Shown: positions 38,018 through 53,072 of the stretch, piece by piece
Layout: the number at the start of each line of letters is the position of its first letter
Position numbering within the stretch: the stretch's first letter is position 1
Assembly (NCBI RefSeq): GCF_000016125.1
Contig: NC_009135.1
Span: 1,550,001-1,614,000, forward strand
Length of the DNA: 64,000 nucleotides
Reading direction: 5' to 3'
Source: Methanococcus maripaludis C5
GTDB taxonomy: Archaea; AGJL01; Methanococci; Methanococcales; Methanococcaceae
Program-made: the position numbers and the translations under genes
Notes under the pieces: generated by a model
Database searches by the model: none
Told to the model about the DNA's origin: nothing
Seen by the model: the letters and a program-made list of their open reading frames with translations, nothing else

Positions 38018-40036
38018 TTAAATTATTCTGTATTTTCCAGTTTTAGGTTCATCAATGTCCCCATTTTTAATCAATTTTTTAATCAAAGTTTGAACCTGCT
38101 CTTCATCAATTCCTTTTGATTTTCCGGATTCAATAATATCATCCATTAGTACAAGATCGTTATCATTCTTCTCGGCAAGTGCTTTAATTAAATCATAGAC
38201 CCCCATCATTTTATTTCTATCTTTTCTTCCAACTCCTGAAATCTTATCGATATCAAACTGTCCGGTTTCATGATCGTATGCAATTTCCTTCAATGATTCT
38301 GTAATTATCGAAATAGCTTCTGAAGCATCCTCTTCATCCACAACATCTTTTAATTTTGCTTTTGAATGGGCTTCTGCAATACGAATCGCAGCTTCAAGCT
38401 GTCTTGCAGTAATTTGGGCCGCACCTTTTCTCATATTCAAATAAAAATCAGTAAGCAGATTTTCAGCACTTTCCGAGATTATCGGAGCTTTGGTTTTTGC
38501 ATATTCAATATATTTTATAACAAAATCTCTGTCGATCAAAACATCATCAACGATAATATGGTCGAGTTTCATATTGTCCGAAACTTCTTTACTTAAATAC
38601 GACCTGTGGACGTTGATAATATGTTTTGCAATTTCTTTATCTTTCGATCGGTCTGCTTCATCTTTTATAGGGAATATTAAATCAAACCTGCTGAGCATCG
38701 GTGCAGGAATATTAATCTGTTCAGGAATCGAAACATTTGGATCGAATCTACCCCATCTTGGGTTACATGCTGCAATAATTGCACATTCTGAAGGTAATTT
38801 TGCGTTAATACCACCTTTATTAATATGTATTGTTTGAGATTCCATAGCTTCCAAAACGAAAGTTTGAAGGTCCCGATTAACTGTAAGCTCATCAATACAT
38901 GCAGTTCCTTTATTTGCTTTAACTAATAGACCAGGTTTAATAACCCATGTATCATCGCCAATTTCAGTTTTTTCACGGATAACTGCGGCAGTTAAACCGA
39001 CACCTGATGCAGTAGTAACTGAACCATAAATATTTCCTGGAATTTCAGCAATTTTTCTAAGCATAACTGATTTTCCAATACCTGGATCGGTAATTAAAAG
39101 CAGGTGGCTGTCAGCTCTTTTATTTCCCTTTTTAACACCTTTAATCTGCTGCAAAAATATTGCTTTTTTAACAATATCATAACCCTTAATTTCTGGAATC
39201 ATTCTGTCAGATAAAATATCAACTACATTTGGATTTTTACCAACTTTTTCGATATTTTTGATATCTTCTTCTGTTAAGTTCGCTTCGATTTTATCTTCTA
39301 CAATTTCACAATGAATTCCTTTGATATATATGTCGTAAATCGGAATTTTCTTGTTTTTCTGGTTTTTTATTGGAATTCCTGTAACTTTTACACGTCCACA
39401 ATATATTCCAGGACTGTGTTCTAAAAATACTGAAATGTACTTTGGAGGTTCTTCAGGGTCATCCATTGAATCAAGTGGTTGTTGTACTTTAATTTCTTGA
39501 AAATCAATATATTCAGATTCATCTTCAATTAAAGCCATATTTTGAGCACATTTTGGACAGAAAGGTTCAAAAGACATTTCAAAAGGATTTTCAATATCTT
39601 GAATTTTCTTTTCACCACAAGCAGTACAAACATAACTAGCTTTTTTAATTGCAGATTTTATTTTTGTCGCAATAACAACAATTCCCTCAAATTCAATTAA
39701 TTTTCCAAGAGTACTACTTTTAATATCTTCAATGGTGTAAATTTGCTTTTTTTCCGATTTATTAAATTCTTCAGGGATATTTTTAACAGTAATTACAATA
39801 TCGGGCTTTTCCGTTTTTATCGCGTAGTATGCATCACTGTAGCACTCTTCAAGGAGTTCGATTCCTTCTTTTGGGAGTTCTTCTAAAAACTCAATGAAGT
39901 CAATGACGCCGTGTTTATAGATATTATCTAGATCAATAGCTATTTTCTTTTTTTCAGAGATAATATCTTGAAAATTCAACGTTTTTAGACATTCTGTAAG
40001 TCTTGGCCGAATAGTTTGAATTCTTTTATCATCCAT
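38018..40036 (-). CDS. mcm: replicative helicase MCM
   Basis: The protein has 672 residues from ATG 40036 after GTGG; TTG 40048 is the longer choice. The N-terminal domain has a zinc site C137-x2-C140...C160-x2-C163. The AAA+ core has Walker A TDPGIGKS (316-323), Walker B CIDE (380-383) and the arginine finger region LSRFDLIF, and the C-terminus ends in a winged helix. MCM hexamers unwind DNA at the fork after loading by Orc1/Cdc6. Methanococcus species carry several mcm genes, some in mobile elements; this one is beside the candidate origin, so it is probably a resident chromosomal copy. Ends 15 bp before the degenerate AAA-like gene. Confidence 0.95.
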   Translation of the reverse strand: MDDKRIQTIRPRLTECLKTLNFQDIISEKKKIAIDLDNIYKHGVIDFIEFLEELPKEGIELLEECYSDAYYAIKTEKPDIVITVKNIPEEFNKSEKKQIYTIEDIKSSTLGKLIEFEGIVVIATKIKSAIKKASYVCTACGEKKIQDIENPFEMSFEPFCPKCAQNMALIEDESEYIDFQEIKVQQPLDSMDDPEEPPKYISVFLEHSPGIYCGRVKVTGIPIKNQKNKKIPIYDIYIKGIHCEIVEDKIEANLTEEDIKNIEKVGKNPNVVDILSDRMIPEIKGYDIVKKAIFLQQIKGVKKGNKRADSHLLLITDPGIGKSVMLRKIAEIPGNIYGSVTTASGVGLTAAVIREKTEIGDDTWVIKPGLLVKANKGTACIDELTVNRDLQTFVLEAMESQTIHINKGGINAKLPSECAIIAACNPRWGRFDPNVSIPEQINIPAPMLSRFDLIFPIKDEADRSKDKEIAKHIINVHRSYLSKEVSDNMKLDHIIVDDVLIDRDFVIKYIEYAKTKAPIISESAENLLTDFYLNMRKGAAQITARQLEAAIRIAEAHSKAKLKDVVDEEDASEAISIITESLKEIAYDHETGQFDIDKISGVGRKDRNKMMGVYDLIKALAEKNDNDLVLMDDIIESGKSKGIDEEQVQTLIKKLIKNGDIDEPKTGKYRII

Positions 40037-40249
40037 ATTTTTCCACAAATATTACTGGTACCCTTAACTTATGTTTTCATATATTATATAATTTTCAAAA
40101 TGTTTTTTGAAGGTTAAAAATTACTAATTTAAAATTAAAAATTCCTTAAAAACGCATTAAATATTTAAAAAACTTTTTTTAATTATTTTTAACAAAAAGT
40201 AAGAATTATATACTCGAAAATCCAACATTATACTGTATGGGGTGATACA

Positions 40250-40882
40250 ATGGATTTTGAAAGAGCATTTAAGTTCCCGACGGACGATCCTAATTGGATC
40301 AAAAAAGTTGTTATTGGTGCGGTATTATCTTTAATTCCAATAGTAAACTTTATTTCATTTGGCTATGCGCTAGAACTTCTTAAAAATATAATTGATTCAA
40401 AAGAAGAACTTCCAGAATGGTCTGAATTTGGCGGTAAATTTGTAAAAGGGCTAGTTGCATTTATTATCATGTTCATATATATGTTAATTCCATCAATCAT
40501 TTGGGTTGTATTCGGCGGTCTATCTATACTAACAATGTTTACTGGAAGTGACGAAGCAATTGTGGGGGGTATCGTTGGTTTAGGTATTGTGGGGCTAATT
40601 ACATTTTTAGTTACGCTAATTATTGGATTTATTATTCCAATGGCTTATGCAAATTACATCGCATACGATGATTTTGGAGCAGCATTTAGGTTTTCCGAAA
40701 TATTTGAAAAAATAAAAGATAATTTTTCAGATTACTGTATATTATATTTAATAGTAATTGTTACCGGTGCAATTGTTATATTTATAGCATCAGTAATTCC
40801 AATTTTGGGATTAATTATTGCGATATTTGTGGATTTTTACTTTTATTTGGTATATGCTTACATTATGGGAAAAATATATTAA
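40250..40882 (+). CDS. DUF4013 membrane protein
   Basis: The 210-residue protein has about four to five membrane spans. Opening FKFPTDDPNWIKKVVIGAVLSLIPIVNF and the repeated glycine-rich helices match the DUF4013 family of archaeal and bacterial membrane proteins of unknown role. ATG 40250 follows a strong GGGGTGATA. Its own promoter is probably in the 200-bp gap shared with mcm. A small TM2-type membrane protein follows 53 bp downstream. Confidence 0.8.
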   Translation: MDFERAFKFPTDDPNWIKKVVIGAVLSLIPIVNFISFGYALELLKNIIDSKEELPEWSEFGGKFVKGLVAFIIMFIYMLIPSIIWVVFGGLSILTMFTGSDEAIVGGIVGLGIVGLITFLVTLIIGFIIPMAYANYIAYDDFGAAFRFSEIFEKIKDNFSDYCILYLIVIVTGAIVIFIASVIPILGLIIAIFVDFYFYLVYAYIMGKIY

Positions 40883-40935
40883 GTAATACAAATAACCTTT
40901 TAAAAGACTTTTAATTATTTTAAGTGGGTGTTTAT

Positions 40936-41262
40936 ATGGAAACAAAATTCTGTTCAGAATGCGGGGAAGAAATAAATAAAAATGCAGAGATATGTCCTAA
41001 ATGTGGGGTTCGCGTAATGGCGCCCAAATCAGAAAAAAATCCTGGTGTTGCAGCAGTTCTGTCATTTTTATTCGTTGGTTTAGGCCAAATATATAACGGA
41101 CAAATTGGAAAAGGGCTTGTATTTATCGTTGTTCAGATTATAAACATCTTTTTAATATTTGTGGTAATAGGCTTCATTACTTATCCGCTTTTTTGGATAT
41201 TTGGTATATATGATGCATATGATACAGCAAAAAAAATAAATAACGGTGAAATAAAAGTTTAA
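40936..41262 (+). CDS. zinc-ribbon/TM2-like membrane protein
   Basis: The 108-residue protein starts at ATG 40936 behind GTGGGTG; the frame is open 12 bp further up without a site. An N-terminal zinc ribbon (CSECGEEINKNAEICPKCG) is followed by two membrane spans of the TM2 kind with the conserved VGLGQIYNGQIGKGL turn and a DAYDTAKKIN end. Such proteins are widespread and unassigned. Likely in one transcript with the DUF4013 gene. Confidence 0.85.
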   Translation: METKFCSECGEEINKNAEICPKCGVRVMAPKSEKNPGVAAVLSFLFVGLGQIYNGQIGKGLVFIVVQIINIFLIFVVIGFITYPLFWIFGIYDAYDTAKKINNGEIKV

Positions 41263-41306
41263 AAAAATAATATATTTTCTTTTTTTAAAATTTTAAAAAT
41301 CAAGTT

Positions 41307-42755
41307 TTAGTTCAAATTTTTTAGTTTTTCAGACCAGATTTTTATATATTCTTCAAAAGATTTATGGTCTTCATTAACATTTCCAATATCAATTTTTGGA
41401 ATATTTATTTCAAAATCGAGTTTCATCGTGGCGTTACAAAATTCCTCGTAATCGATTTCAACCTCTGGAATAAGCCCCCTTTTATTATCAACATTTACAT
41501 TTAATTTATTCACACCAATTACATTAATATTTAAATCATCTGCAATTTTTTTAACTTTTTCAAATACTTCCTTATTATAAACTCTGTTTAATATAATTCC
41601 AGCAACATTAATACCCATTTCTTTCAATAATGAGTAATATGCCATACATTCAACAAAAGAACCTTCAATTCCGGTTTTACTGCACGATGATATAATATAT
41701 ACTGGAAATCCTAAAATTTTCGAAACTTCCGATCCACTGTAATTTTTCTTATTTAGGGCTCCGGTAAATGCACCCATCACGCCTTCTATAATGTAGTTAT
41801 TATATTCAGAATTTTTAACAAATTCTAAAAATTCGGACGGTTCAGACCAGCCTCTATCAGATATTTTAATACTGCTAAATTTGGTCATAGGTTCTCTTAA
41901 AAGATAAAGTGAAGGCACAATATCTCTTACATCAGGACCTATTTTTGAAAAAAAAGTTTTTCCTTTTAATTTTGAGCAGATACTTGTTGAAAGAAAAGTT
42001 TTTCCGCTTTCAGAGCCTGTTGCAAGTAAAATTATTCCTTTTTTATCATTTGATTCATTTTTAAAATTTTCAGATATTTTGGACCTGTTTTTTAGTTTTT
42101 CTTTTAAAATCGAATTTTTCTTAAAAATTTCTTCCATTTCTTCTTCTTTAATATTCATATTTTTTAAAAAGTTTTCAACAACAAAATTATTATCAAGTAA
42201 ATTGTGAACCATTGTTCCATATACTTTATTTTTAAAAACGCCAGACAAAATATTCTGTTTTCCAACCATTTTATAGTTTAATTTCTCAATTTCTGAAGTT
42301 GTCCATTTTTCAGTCGAATTATTGTTAATTTCAATATTTCCATATGTGTGGCAGTGAAAACCGTTTCCAAATTGATGTTTTTCACCAAATAAATTATTAT
42401 TTTCAAAATTAAATTTTACTAAATCTGTACAAATAAGTGGTGAGAATTCGACATTTAAAAGACCAAGTCCTTCTTTTACTATTGGAACAGGGCTTTTTCT
42501 TCCAATATCGATTTTTTCAGAAAGTATCTGAAATCCACTACATATTCCAACAATATAATTATCAAAATCTAAAATCTGTTTTTTAAAATCATCAGTAAAT
42601 GACCCACTTTCAACAATACTTCCCCCGGGTATTATCAGCATTTCAAGGTCTTTTATCTCAGAAATATTGTTTTCCCGAATAATTTTCGTTGGGAGATTTC
42701 CAAAGTTTTCAAAACAAGGTAGTGTTCCTTTAATGTCAATTAATCCAATTTCCAT
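41307..42755 (-). CDS. glutamine amidotransferase-dethiobiotin-synthetase-like fusion, reversed order
   Basis: The 482-residue protein has two domains. Residues 1-195 form a class I glutamine amidotransferase of CobB/CobQ type, with nucleophile C72 in GICSGFQIL and H184 in MVHNLL. About 238-440 is a P-loop ATPase of the dethiobiotin synthetase/CbiA type, with ATGSESGKT (245-253) and [10 protein letters not shown]. In CbiA, CbiP and CfbB the ATPase comes first and the amidotransferase second; here the order is swapped. A metabolite amidation with glutamine and ATP is expected. Cobyrinate or F430 precursors are candidates, but nothing nearby decides. Start ATG 42755. Confidence 0.8.
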   Translation of the reverse strand: MEIGLIDIKGTLPCFENFGNLPTKIIRENNISEIKDLEMLIIPGGSIVESGSFTDDFKKQILDFDNYIVGICSGFQILSEKIDIGRKSPVPIVKEGLGLLNVEFSPLICTDLVKFNFENNNLFGEKHQFGNGFHCHTYGNIEINNNSTEKWTTSEIEKLNYKMVGKQNILSGVFKNKVYGTMVHNLLDNNFVVENFLKNMNIKEEEMEEIFKKNSILKEKLKNRSKISENFKNESNDKKGIILLATGSESGKTFLSTSICSKLKGKTFFSKIGPDVRDIVPSLYLLREPMTKFSSIKISDRGWSEPSEFLEFVKNSEYNNYIIEGVMGAFTGALNKKNYSGSEVSKILGFPVYIISSCSKTGIEGSFVECMAYYSLLKEMGINVAGIILNRVYNKEVFEKVKKIADDLNINVIGVNKLNVNVDNKRGLIPEVEIDYEEFCNATMKLDFEINIPKIDIGNVNEDHKSFEEYIKIWSEKLKNLN

Positions 42756-42826
42756 GGTTTTCCCCTTTAGAATGAATTATATATTTTATAAGATATATAT
42801 GGGATTATAATTAGTTTGGGTATGTT

Positions 42827-43834
42827 ATGGAAGCTATAGAAAAAATCAAAATCGGAATTTTGGTATTATTTGTCCTTATAATCTCATTTTCTTTAATATT
42901 TATGCAGATTGAGGGCTGGACTCTTTTACAGGCAATTTATTTTTCAGTAGCTACGATTTCAACAGTTGGTTATGGGGATTTTTATCCAACAACGGATTTA
43001 GGGCAATTTTTAACAATTTTATTTATTATTTTTGGAGTAAGTACTGGACTTTATACCCTGGGGGCTTTTGCAGAGTCATTCATCGGCGGTTATTTTAAAA
43101 AATACAATAGGATGGTTAAAATGAAAAAAAGGATAGATACCTTGGAAAACCACTACATTGTCTGCGGCTATGGTAGAATAGGGAGAGTTGTAGTTGATAG
43201 ATTAAAAGAAAGCGGTCTTGATTATGTTGCAATAGATAGCAATTCAGAAATATTAAAGGCAGAATTTGAAAAAAACCCTGAATTTAATTACATTGTTGGG
43301 GATGCTACACACGACGAATACTTAATTGAAGCACAAATAGGCCGCGCAAAAGCACTTATTTCAACAGTTTCAACAGATTCTGATAATGTATATATTACCC
43401 TATCTTCAAAAAGGCTTAATACAAATTTATATGTGGTTTCAAAAGCGGACGAACAAGTTGCAATGGATAAATTGTTAATTGCAGGTGCGGACAAGGTTGT
43501 TTCACCATATATGATTGGTGGACTTAGGGTTGCTGAACTTGCAATGAAACCAGGAATTTTGGACTTCGTTTCAACATTCATGTCTATTGCAAAGTATGAA
43601 TATGACGAAGATTTGGAAATTAGAAAGATAATTATTCACAAAAATTCAAAAATCATTGGAAAAACATTAACTGAATCTCAAATCCGATATAATAGTGGTG
43701 CAACAATAATTGGTATCAAAAAAGAAAATGATTTACTTGTAAATCCAGGTCCGGAAGTTACTTTAGAATATAATGACCATATATATGCTTTTGGAACGAG
43801 TGAACAGCTAGATGCTCTTGAAAGCATGGTTTAA
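42827..43834 (+). CDS. potassium channel with RCK (TrkA-N) domain
   Basis: A 335-residue protein of the MthK type. Two membrane helices (about 8-27 and 60-85) flank the pore helix and selectivity filter TVGYGD (46-51). A cytoplasmic RCK domain follows, with GYGRIGR (114-120) Rossmann nucleotide/ion site and GDATHDE, then a TrkA-C domain (about 250-330). RCK channels form tetramers gated by Ca2+ or nucleotides. No internal Met start for a free RCK form (as in MthK) stands out at the linker. Divergent from the amidotransferase fusion. Confidence 0.93.
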   Translation: MEAIEKIKIGILVLFVLIISFSLIFMQIEGWTLLQAIYFSVATISTVGYGDFYPTTDLGQFLTILFIIFGVSTGLYTLGAFAESFIGGYFKKYNRMVKMKKRIDTLENHYIVCGYGRIGRVVVDRLKESGLDYVAIDSNSEILKAEFEKNPEFNYIVGDATHDEYLIEAQIGRAKALISTVSTDSDNVYITLSSKRLNTNLYVVSKADEQVAMDKLLIAGADKVVSPYMIGGLRVAELAMKPGILDFVSTFMSIAKYEYDEDLEIRKIIIHKNSKIIGKTLTESQIRYNSGATIIGIKKENDLLVNPGPEVTLEYNDHIYAFGTSEQLDALESMV

Positions 43835-43852
43835 AATCCTTCAAATTTATTT

Positions 43853-43860
43853 TTTATATA
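43853..43860 (+). promoter_or_regulatory. rRNA operon box A
   Basis: Perfect TTTATATA, followed by TACTATCG. Expected start near 43885, so the leader before 16S is about 180 nt. Confidence 0.65.
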
Positions 43861-43928
43861 TACTATCGTTTCAAACCTAAAAACATTGCACTATCCAAAC
43901 CACTGAGATATTATGCAATTGAAGTGAA

Positions 43929-43951
43929 CACCTGACTGAAACACTCAGGTG
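43929..43951 (+). other. leader hairpin of rRNA transcript
   Basis: Seven-pair stem CACCTGA/TCAGGTG with a 9-nt loop, in the rRNA leader. Confidence 0.5.
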
Positions 43952-43956
43952 CGATG

Positions 43957-43993
43957 TAAGCCTACAATCTAGGTGAAACCTAGATAGCAACCA
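43957..43993 (+). other. 16S processing stem, 5' arm
   Basis: TAAGCCTACAATCT (43957-43970) and TAGCAACCA (43985-43993) are exact complements of 45565-45578 and 45544-45552 behind 16S. The two paired blocks with unequal unpaired parts between them form the long stem, with a probable bulge-helix-bulge motif, cut by the tRNA splicing endonuclease during archaeal pre-16S maturation. Confidence 0.8.
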
Positions 43994-44062
43994 AATGTCA
44001 TTTCTTTTAATGTAAAATGACGTACTCCACGAGAGGGTGGCGTAAAATCCTTTTACGCTACT

Positions 44063-45534
<1,472 letters not shown>

Positions 45535-45543
45535 AAAGAACAA

Positions 45544-45578
45544 TGGTTGCTACTAGGCACTAAAAGATTGTAGGCTTA
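45544..45578 (+). other. 16S processing stem, 3' arm
   Basis: TGGTTGCTA and AGATTGTAGGCTTA pair with the leader arm at 43957-43993 (9 and 14 perfect pairs). Lies between 16S and tRNA-Ala. Confidence 0.8.
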
Positions 45579-45584
45579 ATGAAT

Positions 45585-45657
<73 letters not shown>

Positions 45658-45748
45658 CTTTATTAGCAGTCCATGATATTAGATATTATGGACCGAGGAC
45701 CGGATTTTTAGTGAAGGTCGTGCATAAGCCTCCGTATCTGGTGTTATC

Positions 45749-45756
45749 CAGATGCC

Positions 45757-45761
<5 letters not shown>
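45749..45761 (+). other. 23S processing stem, 5' arm
   Basis: CCAGATGCCTA before 23S is the exact complement of TAGGCATCTGG (about 48722-48732) behind it; pairing continues with bulges into the rRNA ends. This is the pre-23S stem. Confidence 0.75.
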
Positions 45762-48727
<2,966 letters not shown>

Positions 48728-48784
48728 TCTGGACACTTAAAGATACGGGGGCAATAGATGCACTTTTAATTTAACTCTTTGACA

Positions 48785-48894
48785 TAACGGTCACAGCGGA
48801 GGTGTTACATCCGATCCCATCCCGATCTCGGAAATTAAGCCCTCCAGCGATTCATTAAGTACTGCCATCTGGTGGGAACAATGTGACGCCGTTA
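48785..48894 (+). rRNA. rrf: 5S ribosomal RNA
   Basis: About 110 nt. Terminal helix TAACGG (48785-48790) with CCGTTA (48889-48894); the CCGATCCCATCCCGATCTCGGAA segment and GGTGGGAACAATGTGACGCC match archaeal 5S. Follows 23S by about 55 nt. Confidence 0.93.
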
Positions 48895-48898
48895 GTCA

Positions 48899-48908
48899 CT
48901 TTTTTTAT
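48899..48908 (+). terminator. T-run after 5S rRNA
   Basis: CACTTTTTTTATTC directly behind 5S, a likely partial terminator or pause site. RNase P RNA begins only about 45 nt further on with no clear box A between, so read-through is possible. Confidence 0.45.
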
Positions 48909-48950
48909 TCGTTTAACTTTCGAGTTTTCGGGTGACATATGTCCGAACTC

Positions 48951-49196
48951 ATGGCAAGGGGGCTGGTGACTATCCATTTGGGAGGAAGCTCTGCCCACCC
49001 AATTGTGTAGATGTCCTGAGAAGGAATGAATAAGGTATAGAAACGACACGGTTCTAAGAAATATGACTATGATATTTCAAAATTGAGGATTCTTAGAAAA
49101 TCGATGAAACGACCTTATTTTACACGGGTGCAAGCATTACGCGCTAAGCTGAATGTCACCGAAATTACAGAAGGCAGGCTATAGCCCCGATGCCAT
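48951..49196 (+). ncRNA. rnpB: RNase P RNA (archaeal type M)
   Basis: About 246 nt. P1 pairs ATGGCA (48951-48956) with TGCCAT (49191-49196); P2 pairs GGGGCT with AGCCCC. The conserved CR-I (GGAGGAAGCTCTGCC, 48980-) and CR-V (ACAGAAGGCAGGC, 49167-) form helix P4 through CTGCC/GGCAG. An arm with TTCTAAGAA/TTCTTAGAA fits P12, and GAAACGACACGG is also family-like. It is the catalytic part of the enzyme that trims tRNA 5' ends. Size suits the reduced methanococcal form. It follows the rRNA operon on the same strand. Confidence 0.87.
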
Positions 49197-49229
49197 TTTA
49201 AAAAAATTTACAAAATTTTAAAAAAGTTT

Positions 49230-49469
49230 TCACTGTACATCAAATTCATAAGGTATTTCCAAAATACACATTCCATTCTGTAAAAAACCCTCGAAAGTCA
49301 TTACAAATTTTTTAAATTCATCGGCATGATGGATATCAAGATAATTAACACTCAAAACACGGTTTTTAAAGAAAATTTCAATTTTATTGCTATGTTTTTC
49401 TATATATTCTATTTCTTCGAGATTATGGTATTTTGAACCATATTCCGAACGGTATACAAGAATTTTCAA
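49230..49469 (-). CDS. small unknown protein
   Basis: A product of 79 residues, TTG start at 49469 with GGGGG about 11 bp upstream. It is soluble, with alternating strands (MKILVYRSEYG, KIEIFFKNRVLSVNYLDI, GMCILEIPYEF). No motif recognised. It is divergent from the DNA polymerase D gene, in the short space between RNase P RNA (opposite strand) and polC. Likely real because of its amino-acid make-up and start, but unassigned. Confidence 0.6.
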   Translation of the reverse strand: MKILVYRSEYGSKYHNLEEIEYIEKHSNKIEIFFKNRVLSVNYLDIHHADEFKKFVMTFEGFLQNGMCILEIPYEFDVQ

Positions 49470-49608
49470 AATAGTCCCCCACTTATACCCATAATATTAA
49501 TTTATACATTGGCCATTATATATGTTCCACACAAATTGTTAAAACTATATATGCTTTCAAAACCTAAATCATCTAACTACTTTTAATCTAACGTTAATCG
49601 TGATAATC

Positions 49609-52600
49609 ATGCTCCATGTTTCAGCTTCAAAAGGAATGACTGAATATTTCAAAAATATTTTAGATAATGTAAAAAACCTTTACGATCTTGCAGAGGGATG
49701 CAGGAAATCTGGATACGATGTAACAGACCACGTTGAGATACCTCTGGCAAAAGATATGGCAGATAGGGTAGAGGGAATTGTCGGTCCAAAAAATGTTGCA
49801 GAACGTATCAGGGAACTAGTATCGGACTTAGGAAAAGAACCTGCGGCACTTGAAATTGCAAAAGAAATAGTTGAAGGAAAATTTGGTGAGTTCGGGCGAG
49901 AAGTTGGAGCAGAACAAGCCGTAAGAACAGCGTTAGCAGTTATCACGGAAGGAATCGTGGCAGCACCTCTAGAAGGTATCGCACACGTTAAAATTAAGAA
50001 AAACAACGATGGTGGTGAATATCTTGCAATCTACTTTGCAGGACCAATTAGGAGTGCAGGAGGAACTGCTCAGGCACTTGCCGTACTTGTTGGGGATTAC
50101 GTTAGAAAAAACATGGGATTAGATAAATTTAAGCCAACAGACGATGAAGTTGAAAGATACGGGGAAGAAGTGGATTTATACCAGTCCGAGGTTACTACAT
50201 TCCAATACCAGCCAAAAGCTGAAGAAATCCGGGTGGCCGTTAGAAATATATCTGTAGAAATTACTGGGGAGGCAACAGACGACGTTGAAGTTAGTGGACA
50301 CAGGGATTTACCTAGAATAGAAACAAACCAGATTAGGGGCGGTGCTCTTTTAGCACTAGTTGAGGGTGTTCTTCTAAAAGCACCTAAAATTTTAAGACAC
50401 GTTGATAAATTAGGCATTGAAGGATGGGACTGGTTAAAAGAGTTAAAAAGCAAAAAAGAAGAATTAGTCGAAGAAATTGAAGAAGAAAATGATGAATTTA
50501 ACTACGAAGAGGAAGAAGACCTATCACAATACGAAGATTATGAAGTGGAGGCTGTAACCAAGTTTATTGGGGAAGTTATTGCAGGAAGGCCTGTATTTTC
50601 ACACCCCTCTAAAAAAGGCGGGTTCAGACTTAGATATGGAAGAAGTAGAAATACAGGATTTGCTACAGATGGTTTTCACCCTGCAATAATGTATTTGGTT
50701 GACGACTTCATGGCTGTAGGAACGCAGTTAAAAACCGAAAGACCTGGAAAAGCAACATGTGTAGTTCCTGTTGATAGTATCGAAGGTCCAATAGTTAAAT
50801 TAAACGATAAAAGTGTACTTAAAATAGATACGGTCGAAAAAGCAAAACAATATCGGGATGACGTTGAAGAAATTCTCTTTTTAGGGGATATTTTGGTAAA
50901 CTATGGGGATTTCTTGGAAAACAACCACACGATACTTCCAAGCAGTTGGTGTACCGAGTGGTATGAAAAAATCTTAAAATCAGAAAATTTAGAATATACA
51001 AAAGAATTTATAGAAAATCCCGATCAAAAAGAAGTAGTAAAATATGCTAAACTTACAAATACGCCACTTCATCCAAAATATACATATTTCTGGCACGATA
51101 TTTCTAAAGATAATATCAATGTTCTTAGAAACTGGATTATTGGTGGGAGATACAATGAAAGCAATGATTCTTGGGGATTGACATATGATCCAGAAGACCC
51201 AGAAATTTCAATTGTAAAACGGTATTTGGAACTTATCGGATGTCCGCACACAGTAGTGGATGAAAAAGTAGAAATTTTCGAATATTATCCGTTATTATAT
51301 TCATTAGGATATGATTTTGACGAGAAACAAGATGTTGTAGAAGATATCGAAGAAAAACTTCAAAATACGAAAAATAACATGCACTTTATAAATACAATAG
51401 CGCCATTTGAAATTCGAAGAAATGCTTACATATACGTTGGTGCAAGAATGGGTAGGCCAGAAAAGGCAGCTTCCAGAAAGATGAAACCACCGGTAAATGG
51501 TCTTTTCCCAATTGGAAATGCCGGGGCACTTGTAAGGCTTATAAACAAAGCTGTTGACGAGGGAAAAACTGACGAAATTGAAATTTCAAATGTAAAATGC
51601 AGCTGTGGAAATGTAAGTTTGTACAGAACATGTCCATTTTGCGGAAGTTCTGTTGAACCAAGTGGACCTTCGCGAATAAAACTTCCAATAAAAGAATATT
51701 GGTACAAAGCGCTCGAAAATTTGAAGATAAACAAAGCTGGCGATGTAAAATGTATTAAGGGGATGACTTCAAAGGATAAAATAATCGAACCCTTAGAAAA
51801 AGCAATATTGAGGGCAAAAAACGATATATTTGTATTTAAAGACGGCACTACAAGGTTTGACTGTACAGATGTTCCGGTAACTCATTTCAGGCCTGTAGAA
51901 ATACACGGGGATATCGAAAAACTGAAATCTCTGGGATATTTGAAAGATATTCACGGAAATCCGCTTGAAAATGAAAATCAGGTACTCGAATTAAATGTTC
52001 AAGATGTCATAGTTCCTGAATCCTGCATGGATTACTTTTTAAATGTTTCAAAATTTATAGATGATCTTTTGGAAAAATACTACAAAAAAGATAGATTTTA
52101 CAACGTGAATAAAAGAGAAGAGCTTGTAGGGCATTTAATAATTGGAATGGCGCCACACACCTCCGCAGGAATGGTTGGAAGGATCATTGGATACAGCAAA
52201 GCAAACGTAGGGTACGCTCATCCTTACTTCCATGCTTCAAAAAGAAGAAACTGTGATGGGGATGAAGATGCATTTTTCCTACTTTTAGATGCATTCATGA
52301 ATTTTTCAAAGAGATTCTTGCCAGATAAAAGAGGGGGCCAGATGGATGCGCCACTGGTTCTTACAACCATTTTGGATCCGAAAGAGGTGGATGGTGAGGT
52401 CCATAACATGGATTCGATGTGGGAATACCCTCTTGAATTCTACGAAAAATCTCTGGAAGGAATTGCTCCAAAAGAAATCAAAAAAATAATGGAGACTGTT
52501 GAAGACAGGCTTGACAAAGAGAGTCAGTACGAAGGAATCGGATATACGCATGAAACTTTGAAAATAGATGAAGGGCCGCTTGTTTGTGCATACAAAACAT

Positions 52601-53004
52601 TGGGTTCCATGATGGAAAAGACCTCAGCTCAACTCGCGGTTGCAAAAAAGATTAGGGCAACTGATGAAAGGGATGTGGCGGAAAAGGTTATCCAATCGCA
52701 TTTTGTTCCTGATTTAATTGGAAATTTAAGGGCTTTTTCAAGGCAAGGAGTACGGTGTAAATGCGGTGCAAAATACCGAAGGATGCCTCTAAAAGGGATT
52801 TGTAGAAAATGTGGAAGCAGACTGATTTTAACAGTTTCAAAAGGGGCTGTTGAAAAGTACATGGACGTTTCACAAACAATGGCTGAAAAGTACAATGCAA
52901 GCGACTACATAAAACAAAGACTCGAAATCATAAGGTCTGGAATTGACAGTTTGTTTGTAAACGACAAGAGAAAGCAGGTTAAAATTGAAGATTTCTTTAA
53001 ATGA
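49609..53004 (+). CDS. polC: DNA polymerase D large subunit DP2
   Basis: The catalytic subunit of the euryarchaeal replicative polymerase, 1131 residues. ATG 49609 has GTGAT before it; the GTG at 49600 belongs to that site. Catalytic acidic motif [10 protein letters not shown] (about 885) lies in the double-psi-barrel core. Zinc motifs are CSCGN...CPFCGS (about 665) and CKCGAKYRR...CRKCGS (about 1050). The last residues contain QVKIEDFF, a PCNA-binding PIP box. No intein is inserted, unlike some relatives. Partner DP1 is not in the window. It lies 9 kb from mcm, but in a different transcript. Confidence 0.97.
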   Translation: MLHVSASKGMTEYFKNILDNVKNLYDLAEGCRKSGYDVTDHVEIPLAKDMADRVEGIVGPKNVAERIRELVSDLGKEPAALEIAKEIVEGKFGEFGREVGAEQAVRTALAVITEGIVAAPLEGIAHVKIKKNNDGGEYLAIYFAGPIRSAGGTAQALAVLVGDYVRKNMGLDKFKPTDDEVERYGEEVDLYQSEVTTFQYQPKAEEIRVAVRNISVEITGEATDDVEVSGHRDLPRIETNQIRGGALLALVEGVLLKAPKILRHVDKLGIEGWDWLKELKSKKEELVEEIEEENDEFNYEEEEDLSQYEDYEVEAVTKFIGEVIAGRPVFSHPSKKGGFRLRYGRSRNTGFATDGFHPAIMYLVDDFMAVGTQLKTERPGKATCVVPVDSIEGPIVKLNDKSVLKIDTVEKAKQYRDDVEEILFLGDILVNYGDFLENNHTILPSSWCTEWYEKILKSENLEYTKEFIENPDQKEVVKYAKLTNTPLHPKYTYFWHDISKDNINVLRNWIIGGRYNESNDSWGLTYDPEDPEISIVKRYLELIGCPHTVVDEKVEIFEYYPLLYSLGYDFDEKQDVVEDIEEKLQNTKNNMHFINTIAPFEIRRNAYIYVGARMGRPEKAASRKMKPPVNGLFPIGNAGALVRLINKAVDEGKTDEIEISNVKCSCGNVSLYRTCPFCGSSVEPSGPSRIKLPIKEYWYKALENLKINKAGDVKCIKGMTSKDKIIEPLEKAILRAKNDIFVFKDGTTRFDCTDVPVTHFRPVEIHGDIEKLKSLGYLKDIHGNPLENENQVLELNVQDVIVPESCMDYFLNVSKFIDDLLEKYYKKDRFYNVNKREELVGHLIIGMAPHTSAGMVGRIIGYSKANVGYAHPYFHASKRRNCDGDEDAFFLLLDAFMNFSKRFLPDKRGGQMDAPLVLTTILDPKEVDGEVHNMDSMWEYPLEFYEKSLEGIAPKEIKKIMETVEDRLDKESQYEGIGYTHETLKIDEGPLVCAYKTLGSMMEKTSAQLAVAKKIRATDERDVAEKVIQSHFVPDLIGNLRAFSRQGVRCKCGAKYRRMPLKGICRKCGSRLILTVSKGAVEKYMDVSQTMAEKYNASDYIKQRLEIIRSGIDSLFVNDKRKQVKIEDFFK

Positions 53005-53072
53005 TGGAATTATTTAGAAATTGATATATATCTGCATCCCATATTAATTTTGAAAAAAGAAGGTGATTTTTT

